Shown here in pieces: positions 29,850 to 40,931 of a stretch of 64,000 bases of DNA; the first letter of the stretch is position 1; every line of letters begins with the position of its first letter. The notes under the pieces were generated by a model. That model was not told the origin of the DNA and did no database searches. It saw nothing but the letters and a program-made list of their open reading frames with translations. Location of the stretch: contig JARBJD010000379.1 of NCBI GenBank assembly GCA_033064195.1, positions 1 through 64,000 of the forward strand, given 5' to 3'. The position numbers and the translations under genes were made by a program. The DNA comes from Blattamonas nauphoetae (taxonomy: Eukaryota; Preaxostyla; Oxymonadida).

Positions 29850-29959
29850 TTTATACAAAATAAAAAAGTCAAAACAATTTTAGAAACAATGAAATTATGT
29901 TCAATCACTTTCTGTGTATTTTACCAACAGATTCTAGAACCGACAATATCAAAAACAAC

Positions 29960-31130
29960 CTATTTACCATTTCAAGGAAATTGGACAAAATATGGGGAAT
30001 GATCCGAATTCGACAATCCTTCTTTCGTTCTGCTTTTATGTGTTTTAGAACCATCCGATGCTCGGCATCATCACTGTATGTTTCATTATTTCAATTTCAC
30101 CTCTTTTTACCAACTTTTACATCTCGATCACGATCGCACTTCATCTCTGTTGTTGTTCGTCTTCTCCGTCATTTGATTGCTGTTCTCTTCTTTATTCTTT
30201 TGTTTTCAACTGTTCTCATCTGTTTTCTCTCTTATTCTTCTTCAGGTGTCAACGTAGTGAACATTTCATCACTTCTCCAATTTTTACATGGTATGTTGCT
30301 TATTATCGTTCACAACATCCTTCTTTATTCTCTTCTTCTCTTTGTTTCACTTCCTCTTGTCACCATTTTTTCATATACACCTCTTTTCCCCTCTTTTTAG
30401 GTTCGATCTCAGTCATCTTTCCAACTTGGAACTTTCCGGTAATAATGAGTATGTCACTCTCATTCTCTTCTTTCTTTCTTCTGTTTTCTTCCATTGTCAT
30501 ATGTTTTGTTCCTTCTTTTCTTCAGGTATTCTCAGATTGAACAGATCATCGATTGCATCGTTTTTTACCTTGTATGTTTCCGATTATCGCTTTAAACAAC
30601 TTTCTTTCTTCTCTTCTTTTCTTTCTTCAACTTGTTTTGATTCTCGTTTTCTCACTTTCACCTCTTTTTTACAACTTTTTAGGTTCAATCAAGATTGCCG
30701 CGGCATCTGGGTATTTTTTCTATTCTTCGTGTTATCGTTCTCTTTCCCTTCTTTCTTCTTTCTTTTTACTTTCATTTTCATCATTTCTCTCTCTTATTGT
30801 TCTTCAGGTGTTGATGAATTGAACAAAACATCACTTTTCACACTGTCTCATTGTATGCTGTTTCTCATCTCTTCAAACATACTTGTTTCTTCTCTTCTTT
30901 CCCTTCTTTTACTTGTTTTCATTCTCGTTGTTCTTACTCATCTCTTTTTTCTCACCTTTCAGACGTGATCTCTGCTGTCGTTGTATCTTTGCAGTTTTAC
31001 CTGGTATTGAACATTTCACCTCGTTCATCTTCTTTGTTCACTCTTATTTTAGCAGTTTTTATTGGTTTTGCCACTTCATTTTCATTACTTCTCACTTCAT
31101 TTTTGTGGTCACTTCTCCGCATCCATTTTC
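29960..31130 (+). repeat. ~280-bp tandem repeat, about four units
   Basis: Pyrimidine-rich array with a 279-281 bp period. The CACCTCTTTT(T/C) segment recurs near 30,099, 30,378, 30,659 and (as CATCTCTTTT) 30,939. The TTCAGGT segment recurs near 30,241, 30,521 and 30,802. Units have diverged by substitutions. The long open frames here are by-products of T/C-rich DNA. It lies just outside the right end of element B. Confidence 0.75.
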
Positions 31131-32039
31131 TCGTTGTTTATTGAGTTGTTTCACTTCACATATGTTTGTTTCGCTCAACATTTTTCTCAATTACAGTGCC
31201 TTAATTTCCACTAATTTACTCACACTCCTGTCTTCCAGGATCTCACACACGACGATCCTCTCGTATCTTTGTCTTCTAATCTCTCTTTGAACTTTTCACT
31301 TGAATTTTTCGAATCTTTCTTGTTTTTTAATGCGATAAAAAGGTGAACACGGACTCTGTTTTCAATATTCACGTCAGATTTCACATCATTATCACGATCT
31401 CCACTTCACTAGTTTGTATTGAACCTGCTCACTTCATTTTACCTTGTTTCACCTACTTTTTGTCCAATTAAGAGAGAAAAAGAATGAAAAAGTCAATATC
31501 GTGATGTGCTGAAGAAGGCCACACGGTCGAAAAAAGGGTCATGAAATGAGAGGAACAAAGAGGAAATACGAGTGAATGATTCGTGAAACAGGACGGGTGA
31601 AATGAGAGAGAAAAGGGGTTGAAATGGTGTGAACGTAGGCAAACAGTGAAATGTTAAGAACGAAAAAAACACGTATTTTGAACATTATGAAAGAACTAAC
31701 GAACAAAAACTCACGAAAATCAAACCACAGCTTCTCCAAACGGTCCAAAAGGACCTCAAATATGTGAAAACGCTGAGAAACGGTGCTGTGTTGAAAAGTG
31801 TTGGAAAAATGTGACGTGAAAAGGGTGTGTGTACAAAACACTATATAAGAACACAAGCCGTACGGGGCCGACTGATGTTCGTTAAAAAGCTCAAAATATG
31901 AAGTGGTTGAAGCGAAAACAGTGAAAACCAAAAATTCATGAAAAAAAGTGTGAAAGTGTTGAACATGAAAGTGAACGTTCGGAGATGCGCCAAAGGGCGT
32001 CTCCGAGCGTTTTGAAGTGCAAGATCGTCATTAGACGAC
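31131..32039. other. no gene seen
   Basis: AT-rich sequence changing from T-rich to A-rich near 31,480. CACTATATAAGAACACA near 31,838 has a TATA-like look but no gene follows. Confidence 0.4.
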
Positions 32040-32480
32040 AAAAGCTGACCTGAAAATGATAACCGAGAAAGCGCATACCGTTTTTCTAAAATTCGGAAAA
32101 ATTCAAAAAAATCATGGTGGGTCGGATCAAACTTTTTTTTCGAAAGTCTTTTTTCGCGAAAATTTCCCCATCCAAAATGATGAACTAATTACATGGAGTC
32201 ATAAAAAATGTGTTTTAGAGATATAGCTGTTCATAGTAGTGAAATATGAGCATCGACTTTTTCGACCTATTTTGGACCACAGAACGGTATGTAGCTCCAC
32301 GAATTCCCAACCGATTTTGATCGGGATTGTTTTGATCGATGACCGACAGTGTCCTCGAGATTTTAGAATTTTTTTCAGAATTTTTCGAAGTGGTTCAACT
32401 GTTGGTTTCAATGGATTTGTGTGAAAAATGGAAAAAACTTGAAAAATCGATGTTGACCTGAACATTTTTTGATCTCATTG
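32040..32480 (+). repeat. interspersed repeat R2, copy 2
   Basis: About 440 bp related to 57,020-57,500 (reverse). Shared blocks include GGGTCGGATCAAACTTTTTT, GACCGACAGTGTCC and GAGATTTTAGAATTTTTTTC. It is non-coding and is not followed by R1 here. Confidence 0.65.
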
Positions 32481-33350
32481 TTGACAAGAATCGATCCAAA
32501 CAACGTTCGGAATCTTTCAAATCGTTTCTGAGCATTTGAAGGTCAGGTGGACCTCTCAAATAATTGCTGATGATGTAATTGGGGCTTCTGGGAATCCAAA
32601 TTTGCTTTGAAAGAACAACAGAATGATCAGGCCGATTGTTGTGTCAATCGGCATGATGATTTTGCACAGTAGTATCGTCTATACCAACGTGGTTCCCAAT
32701 TCGTTCTATACACTACTTTGTCGTTCACTCGATTTACTGAGGGGAGATAACTCAATCAAGAACTGAATCCCTTACGCATCGTTTCTTTTTTCTGAATTTC
32801 TCACATTTTTATCTCTGAAGAGTTCCTCAGGATCAACATTCACAGGATCACGATCATGATCGCTGTCCATGAAGAAACTAAGACTTGCTGAGACCTGATT
32901 TATTTCCATATCACTCATAGATAGTGTATTTCTCAATTGGGTCGTTTTTCTTCAGAATGACCCCCCTCGTTTTATTGTTTCAAAACTTTTCATTTGTTCT
33001 AATCAAGCAATTTTTTGGGGCAAAACCTTAATTACATAGTCGATCGGGATCTGGGAGAAAATCTCATCGACTTCAAAACTGCCTGTGATGACTTCTCACG
33101 GATTTCTTTTATTTTCACTAATTATATTGAAAAAAATGAAATAAACAGAAAGATGAGGGAAACAGTTGACAAAGATTTCTCTTGAAGCCAGGTTGAGTCT
33201 CCAGGTTTGTTCACCTTGCTTCTCATCCTAACATAGGGAGCTTATATGGATTAAGAGGAGTTCGGTCATCTGCTTTTATCATTATTGTCCTTTGAAGATC
33301 TTATATTTCGTTTTTGAAGACTTTCTGTTCTCACACATAGAGATGGGCAG
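32481..33350. other. no gene seen
   Basis: About 870 bases without a convincing coding frame or repeat. Confidence 0.4.
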
Positions 33351-34069
33351 CGGTCGGTCCAACTGCTCGTCGACCGACCGACTGCTTTTTTTCGCGATCG
33401 TGCCCATTTCCGGCAAAATCGATGATGAAGTCGCGGAGATAGTTTTTTCACGCTTTTCTTCAATTTCCTTTGTTTCTAATTGAATTTTTGTGAAATAGTG
33501 ATGATCATGTTGTTGAAAGATACTGGACTGAAACAGAACAGACACAAATGATAGAGAGTGGAGTGAACTGTGAAACTGCCCGCATTATCTCACTCTTTTC
33601 TTCTCGTTCGTCCTTCTCTTTCTCTTCTTCCCTCTCCCCTCTTCGCAGTTCCACTGTGGCGAACGTATTTCTCCCTCCCAAACTGCTCTCCGCTGTGTGT
33701 GTCTGATTCTTCTGTCTCCATTCACTCCCTCCTCTCTGCATTCACCCCTCCCATTCCTCCATCCCCCTCTTCTTTCTTCTCGTCGGTTTTCTTCCTTCTC
33801 ACTCGCAGCTTCAATTGCCCAAATAGACTCACATTCGTCTTCCGCAGCATCTTCTTCAGCGCGAACCACCCGTCGGCTTGCATCCCGTCGTTCACTGCGC
33901 AGAACGTGGGTGTGAAGGAGTGGGGTGAGATGGAGCGGCTGCTGGTGAGGGAGGGAGAGACCAGCTTCGACTACGATTACTCGCACGGTTGGAAGTTCTC
34001 GCGCTTGTCCTCACACGCCAAGAACGCCCATCGCATTCTTCCTCACAATTCGAGTGGATTCCAAGGTGC

Positions 34070-36000
34070 CCGATTAGGCGCTCCTCCTCTTTCGCGAGCT
34101 CTTCGGCTTTCTTCGTTCAGCGTAGTCAGAGTTGGGGCTGTGGCAATCCTCTTTGCAGTCCTTTCTTTGTGTTCGACACATTTCGATGCAATTCTCGTTC
34201 CTTTTGCAGTTTTTGACGCAGATTTCATGATCAGTCTCACACGACGCTTCGCATTCACCGCACAGTCCGTTCTCTTCCTCTTTTTCTGAGTTCGAGCACA
34301 TCGAGCGACAGTCACTTCGGTAAGCACGGCACTGCATCAGACACGCTTTCTCGCCTGCGCCAGTCTTGTTGTTCTTGTCGGTTCCACACACAGACGTTGG
34401 CTTGAACTGGATTCATAAAGACATCCGGAAAGTGTGTCCAGTGGAGTTTCGGGATGGTTCAGTGTCAGCTTGTGAGGGTGTGGGAGTGTCCAGTGAGCAC
34501 TCGTTCACGCAGTCGAAGCGACGTTTTCGATGTCGCATTTGACATTCTCTGTCTTCTCCACATTCTGCAACTTGGATTTCGAAGAGGCGCTCGCAGCGGT
34601 CTTTGCATGGCAGTGATGCCAGCTCGTCTGGTGTTGATGTGGAGACAGCAGTGGTGTCGTTTGTGTCGGGAGGTGAGGTGGATGGAGTGGTTGAGGGAGA
34701 AGAAGAGGAAGAATTAGTGTTTGGTGGGGTTTGAGTTTGATTGGCTGGGACTGTGCCGTTGCAGATGCAGCGAGAGAGAAATGCCCATTCGTCGTTGACT
34801 GCACATCAAACACGCCTGCTGGCAAAACACATCCCTTCGTCGCTTTCGCTTCGTGTCCAATTTTGAACTGCGAAAACATGATTGACATCCCATCTCCTCT
34901 CTTTTCCTCCTTCTTCTCTCCGTTTTTCTCGTTGTCTTCTCCACTATCTCCCGCTGTGCATTGCGTCAGTTTCGTTATGCAGGTTCGCTCGCATTCTGTC
35001 ATATCGCTCTTCCCGCAATCCAACACACATCCTTCGCTTTTCTGATAACACTGATCCACACACCGCTCAGTGTTGTGCATGGAGAACGACGGGCGAGTGT
35101 TTGGAGAGTTTGGGAGAGGTGTCTGTTGGGATGAGCAGAGTTCGACGCAGTTGAGAAGCGATGAGCGGCAATTCTGTTGGCAGAAAGACAGTGAGGAGAG
35201 GATGGAGCGAGCGATGCACGATTCTCTTCGTCGCAAACTGACAGACATGAATCGAATGCTGCAACACATGGCGCGAGTGAGGGTGGATCGAGTGTTTACG
35301 GTGAGGATGAAAAGAACGATGGTTTGCAAAGCGAGAAACACGAGCGACGAGTGTCGATGAGAGTTTGGAGAGAGCGCAAGTCGTCTGGTTGGATTTGGTG
35401 GAGTCCGTGTTCGAAGTTTGTTTGGCGGAGAAGTTTGCATTGGGTGATGTTCTGGTTGGTTGGAAAAAAATGGAGAAAATGAAAATGGGGAGAAATGAGG
35501 CGAATATGGTTGAAAGATGATGAAAAAATGGAATAAAAAGGGAGAGGAGTGCGTCAGACCTCGTTTGAGAGAAAGGGACAGCGTTGGACACATTCCATCT
35601 TCTCGTCGAAGCATTAAGCATTGCTAATGGCTCTTTCTTCGTCTTTCTCTTTCTTAGTTTTGGTTTGTTCCAGTTCGTGTTCATTTTCAGTTTTTGGGTC
35701 GTCTTCTGTCTTCTTTTGGGCGTCCGGTTTTTGGTCGCATTGGTTCGAGTAGAGATGGTATAGTGTGAAACACATCCCATCGTACGGGGAAGAACTGATC
35801 GACGGGGATGATTTGAGGGAAGAGGAGAGCTGGATGAAGATAATATTGGGATCACAGATGGCGGAGGCAGAGTTGGATGAATTGCGGGAAGTAATGAAGA
35901 AAAAATGTGAACAAACCTCGTGAGCTCCCTGAATGCAACTGTGGATGCAGGGACGCTTCTTTTGGAGGCATATCAGGTGATAGGTAATCGATGGAGGAGA
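34070..36000 (-). pseudogene. Cys-rich host protein with CX3C pairs, introns and frame breaks
   Basis: Minus-strand coding segments rich in paired cysteines: RCVDQCYQKSEGCVLDC and ECERTCITKLTQC near 35,000; CKDRCERLFEIQVAECG...CVNEC near 34,530; ACLMQCRAYRSDC and CEASCETDHEICVKNC near 34,200-34,330. A Ser/Thr/Pro linker lies near 34,650-34,720. A GT-AG intron fits at 35,452-35,559. One exon (about 35,560-35,780) is acidic and contains an in-frame TAA at 35,610-35,612 between Ala and Cys. Several frame changes and one in-frame TGA separate the segments, so the gene is decayed, multi-exon or affected by errors. It is probably a secreted or surface Cys-rich protein; no family recognised. Confidence 0.45.
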
Positions 36001-36429
36001 AAATAGTGTTCATCTGTGGAAAAGTGGTTCAAGAATCCTGACAAGAGGAATAATATCATAAAAGAAATGAAAACACACTTCGCATTAGATACATGAAAAA
36101 TTCTTGATTAGATTGAGGATCAAGGATCGAATTGACTGTGGAGTGGGACAACTGGTTTCGCGGAGGAGATCTTGAGTGAAAACGAGAAGTAAGTACTGAG
36201 AAGAAAAAGAATACCGTTTTGCAATTGTTTGAATTCGTGGAGATGCTGTCATAACAAGGTTGAAGAGTCGGAGTCGGTCTGTCAGGCCGACTTTTTGTCC
36301 GATGTTGGGGAAGGACAGACCGACTCAGGGACTCTTGAACCACGACCTCAGTCACAGTAATTTTGAGAAAAATGTGATGAACTAATTATAGAGATGTTGT
36401 GAATCAAAAATGAGGAAAAGTAAATAATA

Positions 36430-36507
36430 AAGTGACTCTGACGGGATTCGATCCCGGGTCCGGGGAGCAAAAAGCTGCCGTGCTTCCGCTCGACCAATGG
36501 GCACTTC
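36430..36507 (-). tRNA. tRNA-like sequence, degenerate
   Basis: The reverse strand has an A-box-like TTGGTCGAGCGGAAGC and a B-box/T-arm CGGGATCGAATCCCG with a good stem. The acceptor ends do not pair well and the anticodon is unclear. It is likely a tRNA pseudogene or tRNA-derived repeat. Confidence 0.35.
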
Positions 36508-36599
36508 CAAAAAGTCGCCGACTGTTGTATTTTTAGGGACTGGACTCGATCTTTTCAGACCGACCACTGCCCATGCCTACTCACACAATTGTGATCTTA

Positions 36600-37370
36600 C
36601 CCATGGTTTGAGATCGCTCAAATTTTCTGCCATCTGCAAGTGTGTCAGCAATTAAAGTGGGTCAGATCTTCGACATACCCAAAAGGCACTATTTAACCTC
36701 GAGAACTATTTTTTTTCAGCTATTCATCAACGACGTCGGGGATGATGGATGATTTGTATCTTCATGTCATCTTTCGCTGAATCTTCACCAAGAACGAGTT
36801 TCGTCACGTGCTCATGTTCTATATGATTATTCTCTTTGTTTATCTCAACTCGGCTTGCTCTATCAACCTGTCTGTCTGGATGATAAAGCAATAGCAAACA
36901 TAAATGTCCTGTTCGTGACAATAACATCTCGATCCATCGGTTCCCTCCATCGTCAATATTGTTGTCCTCATGTCTCATCCTTACTCTCTTCGTCAGATAA
37001 GACGATGGAAAAGTGACAACCTCTATCAAGTCCTTCAATATAAACAAATTAAGCACAGAAGCCACCTCGACATATCTCCTCAGTCCGACACCGTGTGCAA
37101 AAATGAGATTCCAACTCAAATCTAACCCTTCCACTATTCGAACACAGTCTTTCCTAACATTGACTTTTCAATCGGGATCTCTGACTTATTCGCCATTCCC
37201 CCAGGGCACGACCAAAGACTCCCGCAATTCCTTATCCAATCGATAGATCATCTCAAAACTCCACTTCGTCAACTTCTTCGCATTCTTTCAGTTGATCTAT
37301 CTGCGTTCTGTTCCATATCCTCTCTCCGTTTCATCCCAATTCACAAGGCCAATCACAAGAAGAACTCAAA
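36600..37370 (+). other. probable upstream exons of the 37.4-kb gene
   Basis: A plus-strand frame from about 36,970 to 37,340 reads as plausible protein (QVLQYKQIKHRSHLDISPQ, then FLIQSIDHLKTPLRQLLRIL) with one in-frame TAA (37,123) and no TGA. It is one base out of frame with the following 37,371 frame. It is probably the 5' part of the same gene with a frame change, or a separate exon. Confidence 0.4.
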
Positions 37371-38453
37371 ATGCCTCTTAATGACGTCATCGAAGCCGTG
37401 GTTCTCGTGTCACTTCTCTCAATCGATGAAAGTGTCTGTGAGATGATTGCTGAGGAAGGTCTTCTTGGCTTCATCTCTCAACGACCTTTGAAAGCGTTTT
37501 CTAAGACAGAACAAGCCTTAAACCTTTCACCATTCCTGTTGCACCGATTTATCTTCGCAGTAGCTCTTGTGATGAAGAATATGGTATCGAATGAAGAATA
37601 CCTCGATTTCTTTAGGCCAGAATCGGTTGTCCACATCGTCTCGTTCCTGATCGATTCTGATCAAGAAAAACTGCGTGGCGTGCTATCCTCTTCTACATTG
37701 TTCATGTTACCCATTGCTAAGAGTAATGATGGAGCTCAGAAGGAGTACGAACAACCGTCAACACACGATCAACATTCCACAAATCTACTCGGCTTCACAG
37801 AAAGAAATTTCATCTGTCTTATCGTTGAAATGCTGATGCAAGTCCTCAGTTTCGACCAAGACGAAATAGGAAACCAATTAGTGTCAAAGGGCGTTGTCGA
37901 TCTATTGTTGGCCATGGTCGTGAAATAGATGAAGGAACACCAACTCAGCTAAAGGAAATCCACACGTGCCGATCCTGTACCACCATCAGCGGTTTCCTAT
38001 TCATCAAAAGCTGCATCTGAGCAGATAACTGAAAAACAACCTGGAATCGAGCAAATTGAACAGATATCGTCTGATTCTCAAGATTCAACAGCGGATTTGG
38101 TCAAACTCACATATTCATTCCCTCCGTCACTTCTCGAAATGTTGGTCTGGCTCACTTCAGTAAAACTTTCGGCGCAGAATGCTCAGAACACACAAATATC
38201 TGCAACCAGAGGTCGATAAGCTTTGGAAAACGGAGGCAAAGAAAGGGGAGACAGTTTCTTGAATCGGATGAAGGAAACGGCACGTCTGACACTTCTTTTG
38301 TTCTCCGGCTCACAGCACCACTTCACTCCTCCCAAACACCGGTCCCACAACTCGCAGAATCTTCTCGCTCTTCGTCCAGAGAGCAGTCATAAGCGAGACC
38401 ACGTCCAAAAAATGGATCATTTTCGATGGACCAGTCGACACGTTGTGGGTTGA
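37371..38453 (+). CDS. unidentified helical host protein (open under TAR=Gln)
   Basis: Standard-code frame 37,371-37,928 (185 residues), Leu/Ile-rich and alpha-helical, with a flavour of ARM/HEAT-type repeats (VVLVSLLSIDESVCEMIAEE; RFIFAVALVMKNMV). The same frame then continues to a TGA at 38,451, crossing TAG (37,926), TAA (37,950) and TAA (38,217) but no TGA. The sequence between them is protein-like and Gln/Ser-rich (SEQITEKQPGIEQIEQISSD). With TAR=Gln it is 360 residues. The last ~40 codons overlap, in another frame, the beginning of the dynein-like segment. No family assigned. Confidence 0.5.
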
Positions 38454-39580
38454 GTCACTGAACACTGTTCTCGACGACTCCAAAACCCTCTGTCTCCCTA
38501 ATAGGAAGCGAATAAAACTGACCGATTCACTCTCTCTTCTCTTCGAGGTGCAAGATTTGCAGCAAGCATCTCCAGCCACAGTATCTCGTTGTGGAATGGT
38601 TTATGTGGACGATGCGTTTCTCACTTGGAGCGGAATTATCAATCGATGGCTGAACAAACTCGATCCGGAGGTGTGGCCAGAATGGTTGAAGAAAGAAGCA
38701 CAGACCACGTTTGAGGATTTGCTACCTCCGATCATCGAAGGGATACGCGACGGGTTCACACCAGACATTCCACAGCCGACAATCGCGCATGTTCAGAATG
38801 TGTTGAGAATTGTCGATGCCATTCTCACAACAGAGAACGGATTCTTCCCCGATCGACAGAATCCAGACGAGGAGGAAGAAGGTCAGCCAAAGAGGTCGGG
38901 TTCAACATCGCATCTGAAGACGGTGAAGCAGGTCGGTGTTGACTGGGTTGGATGGGTCAAGTCAGCCATATTCTACGCTGTTCTGTGGGGGATCGGAGGG
39001 AACTTGAGAGAGAGCGAATGGGAGAAGTTCGACACACTTTTGAGAGACTCCTTCTGCCAACTCTACATCCCGATCGACGGTCTCTTGTACGAAGTTGGGA
39101 TTGACATCAAAGACAAGTGGTTGTGTCAACTCGAAGTTCCTGATTATCAGCACAGCCCCAACGTCCACTTCAACTCCATTCTCGTCCCGACAATCGACAC
39201 TGTTCGATACGGCTTTCTTGTGCGTCTGTTGATTGGTGCGAAGGTGCCAGTTCTCGTCACTGGAGAGACAGGAGTGGGGAAGACAGTGATTTTGGAGGAG
39301 ATCATTCGAAGGAAACAGAAAGGAGACGAAGAAACTGACAGAACCCTTTCCGACGACAGAAAGGGAACCCAACAGATCGAGCTCTCGCTCAGCGAGGCTG
39401 CCACACCCGAACAAGCAGAACCTTCAGAAATCGAGATCGTCGGAGCCAAAATCGGGTTCAGCGCGCAAACAAGCAGCAACCGCCTTCAGACGATGATCGA
39501 GAAGATCTTGACAAGCCTGACACTTCCACAGGCTATGAAGATGTTCTGTCTTCGACTGATTCAGAGTTTGGCGATGTAGA
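38341..39580 (+). pseudogene. dynein heavy chain fragment (AAA2-AAA3)
   Basis: About 390 codons of dynein heavy chain motor. They start near KKWIIFDGPVDTLWVESL and continue with NTVLDDSKTLCL and ASPATVSRCGMVY, the hallmark of AAA2. A linker with YAVLWGIGG follows. AAA3 then has VPTIDTVRYGFLVRLL, the P-loop GETGVGKT (about 39,262-39,285) and FSAQTSSNRLQTMIE. Full dynein heavy chains have about 4,500 residues, so this is a small piece. It runs out of frame near 39,505, and neither neighbour continues the protein. It is a decayed copy or an exon block. It shows the host is flagellated. Confidence 0.75.
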
Positions 39581-40169
39581 CAATACTTAACCTTCTCTTC
39601 ACTTCGTCTTCGCTCCCTTCGATCCTTCAGATGCTTCTGAAATCCGAACACGACAACCTGGGAAGGAAGGACACCGAATGGATCCATTCGCTCTTCCTGA
39701 CATTGGGTAGTGTGCTCAGTCGAGCTGAAAGACTCCATCCATAGACAACTCAAATACAATCATCCTCCCGTCACTCTCTTCGCATTCAGCTCTTAAGGCT
39801 CCACGATCACCTCGCTCGCCGAGAGGAGGAAGAGCGGACATGAGCAGTGCAATAGCTCTTTCAAAGCAAACCCTCTTCACTCTTCATCAAGTCTTCTCAT
39901 TTCTGCTCTCGTTCTGTTCGCATCCCACGGCGCCGTCGTTGTTGGAATCGAAAGGGAATCAGAAAATGACGAATTATTGCAGGATGTCTCAATGAACGAA
40001 ATGAAATTAAGAAATTAAGCCCATGATCGATGTATGACGCAGAACTCAATTTGTCCAGGAGTAAAAAGAAGAAGTCCAGTCGGACGATCGATTCTGAAGA
40101 ATGTTCCCGTCCTCTGTGTTGACTTTAATTTCCGAGCCGATAAAGTGGATCTGAGGAAGGAAGAAGAAA
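39581..40169. other. no clear gene
   Basis: A plus-strand frame crossing the dynein end (39,505-39,740) reads as acidic protein-like sequence with TAA and TAG before a TGA. Beyond it nothing convincing is seen. Confidence 0.3.
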
Positions 40170-40900
40170 TCACGCCATGACTGGGTTGTTGTGGAGTGAG
40201 GACAGAAATAAACGGTGTAAAAAAGACAGAAGGAGCGGTTGAAGGAAGCGTCTGGACAATCTGCGTGTGTTTGGAGATGAAGTTAAGGGGCTGAACAAGC
40301 CATGCCTCAGGTGAGGCAGGCCGAGGTGTACGGGGTAGAGGGTGTGGAGAGTGAGGCTGAGGGAGGAGAAGTACATTTCGACAATCTCGGCCTTCTTCTT
40401 CGTACGCAACTTGTGCTGAGCTCGGTTGACCAGACAAGCCTTCCTCTGATTCTCCATTTCTGTCTCGAACGAACGCAGACTTGATAGTTCGTCGCGCGCA
40501 TGCAGCTTTCGATGATCGGCTCGACTTCGTCCCACCACTCGTCCAAGTCTTCCTTCACGATTTCTTTGATTTCCTGTCAATCCGATCCGAGTGAGGACTT
40601 AGCCCACAACGAAGCTCCTTTCTTGTTTCCGAGCTGAGCCATCTCTCTTTCCAGTCTTTCCATCTTCTGTCGTTCTCGCTCTCGTCGTCTCTCGTCCATG
40701 TTCGTTCCACCGGGGTGGTGTTCTCTCGATAGAGTTGAGGCTGAAGTTAGTGATGGAAATTCCGTACACACCACGAAATGTGGGAAAGCATGGCCGTCCA
40801 TCAATCATTCCCAGTGCAGGCATCGAGATGAGAGTGGGATAACTGTGTTGGTCCCAACAAGCGGGGCTGGTGACATTCGCATTCGCGCTGTCTCTCTCCA
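40170..40900 (-). pseudogene. coiled-coil host gene remnant
   Basis: Consecutive minus-strand pieces in different frames read as one charged helical protein: MDERRRERERQKMERLERE (about 40,640-40,700), then EDLDEWWDEVEPIIESCMRA (about 40,500-40,550), then ETEMENQRKACLVNRAQHKL (about 40,410-40,470). At least two frame changes separate them. It could be the C-terminal part of the gene ending at 40,932 or a separate gene. No family recognised. Confidence 0.35.
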
Positions 40901-40931
40901 CTCTCGCTCATCGCAAAGCCCAAAAAACGTA

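Larger units (their letters stand above)
10950..29850 (+). mobile_element. Polinton element B (full gene set, broken)
   Basis: Polinton/Maverick element of about 19 kb with protein-primed polB, integrase, ATPase and capsid genes. It is broken: about half a dozen genes are affected. It also carries three DNA-element insertions, two inverted MITE copies (15,212-15,809; 16,501-17,097) and a 2.15-kb TIR transposon (25,372-27,523). Protein similarity to element C is very high, so the two separated recently; element A is more distant. The right end is taken as the module protein beyond repeat R1. Terminal inverted repeats and the usual 6-bp target duplication were not found by eye. Confidence 0.75.
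33351..36573. repeat. inverted GGTCGGTC repeats around the Cys-rich gene
   Basis: TGGGCAGCGGTCGGTCC at 33,350-33,366 is inverted at 36,558-36,574 (GACCGACCACTGCCCA). Two further inverted GAGTCGGTCTGTC / GACAGACCGACTC arms lie at 36,269-36,323. The CAG-YGGTCGG end is hAT-like, but no 8-bp target duplication is visible. The 3.2 kb between could be a transposon-like unit or just scattered repeats. Confidence 0.3.

Noticed and set aside
1-29850. Reading Polinton genes themselves with TAR=Gln
   Set aside because: Terminal TAA and TAG codons sit at the same place as TGA in sister copies, directly before the next gene's promoter motif, and open copies have Gln only as CAR. The standard code explains their ends better.
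29897-31290. Long plus-strand frames rich in Phe/Ser/Leu as membrane proteins
   Set aside because: They arise from T/C-rich 280-bp tandem repeats; frames overlap in all phases and no start context or homology is seen.
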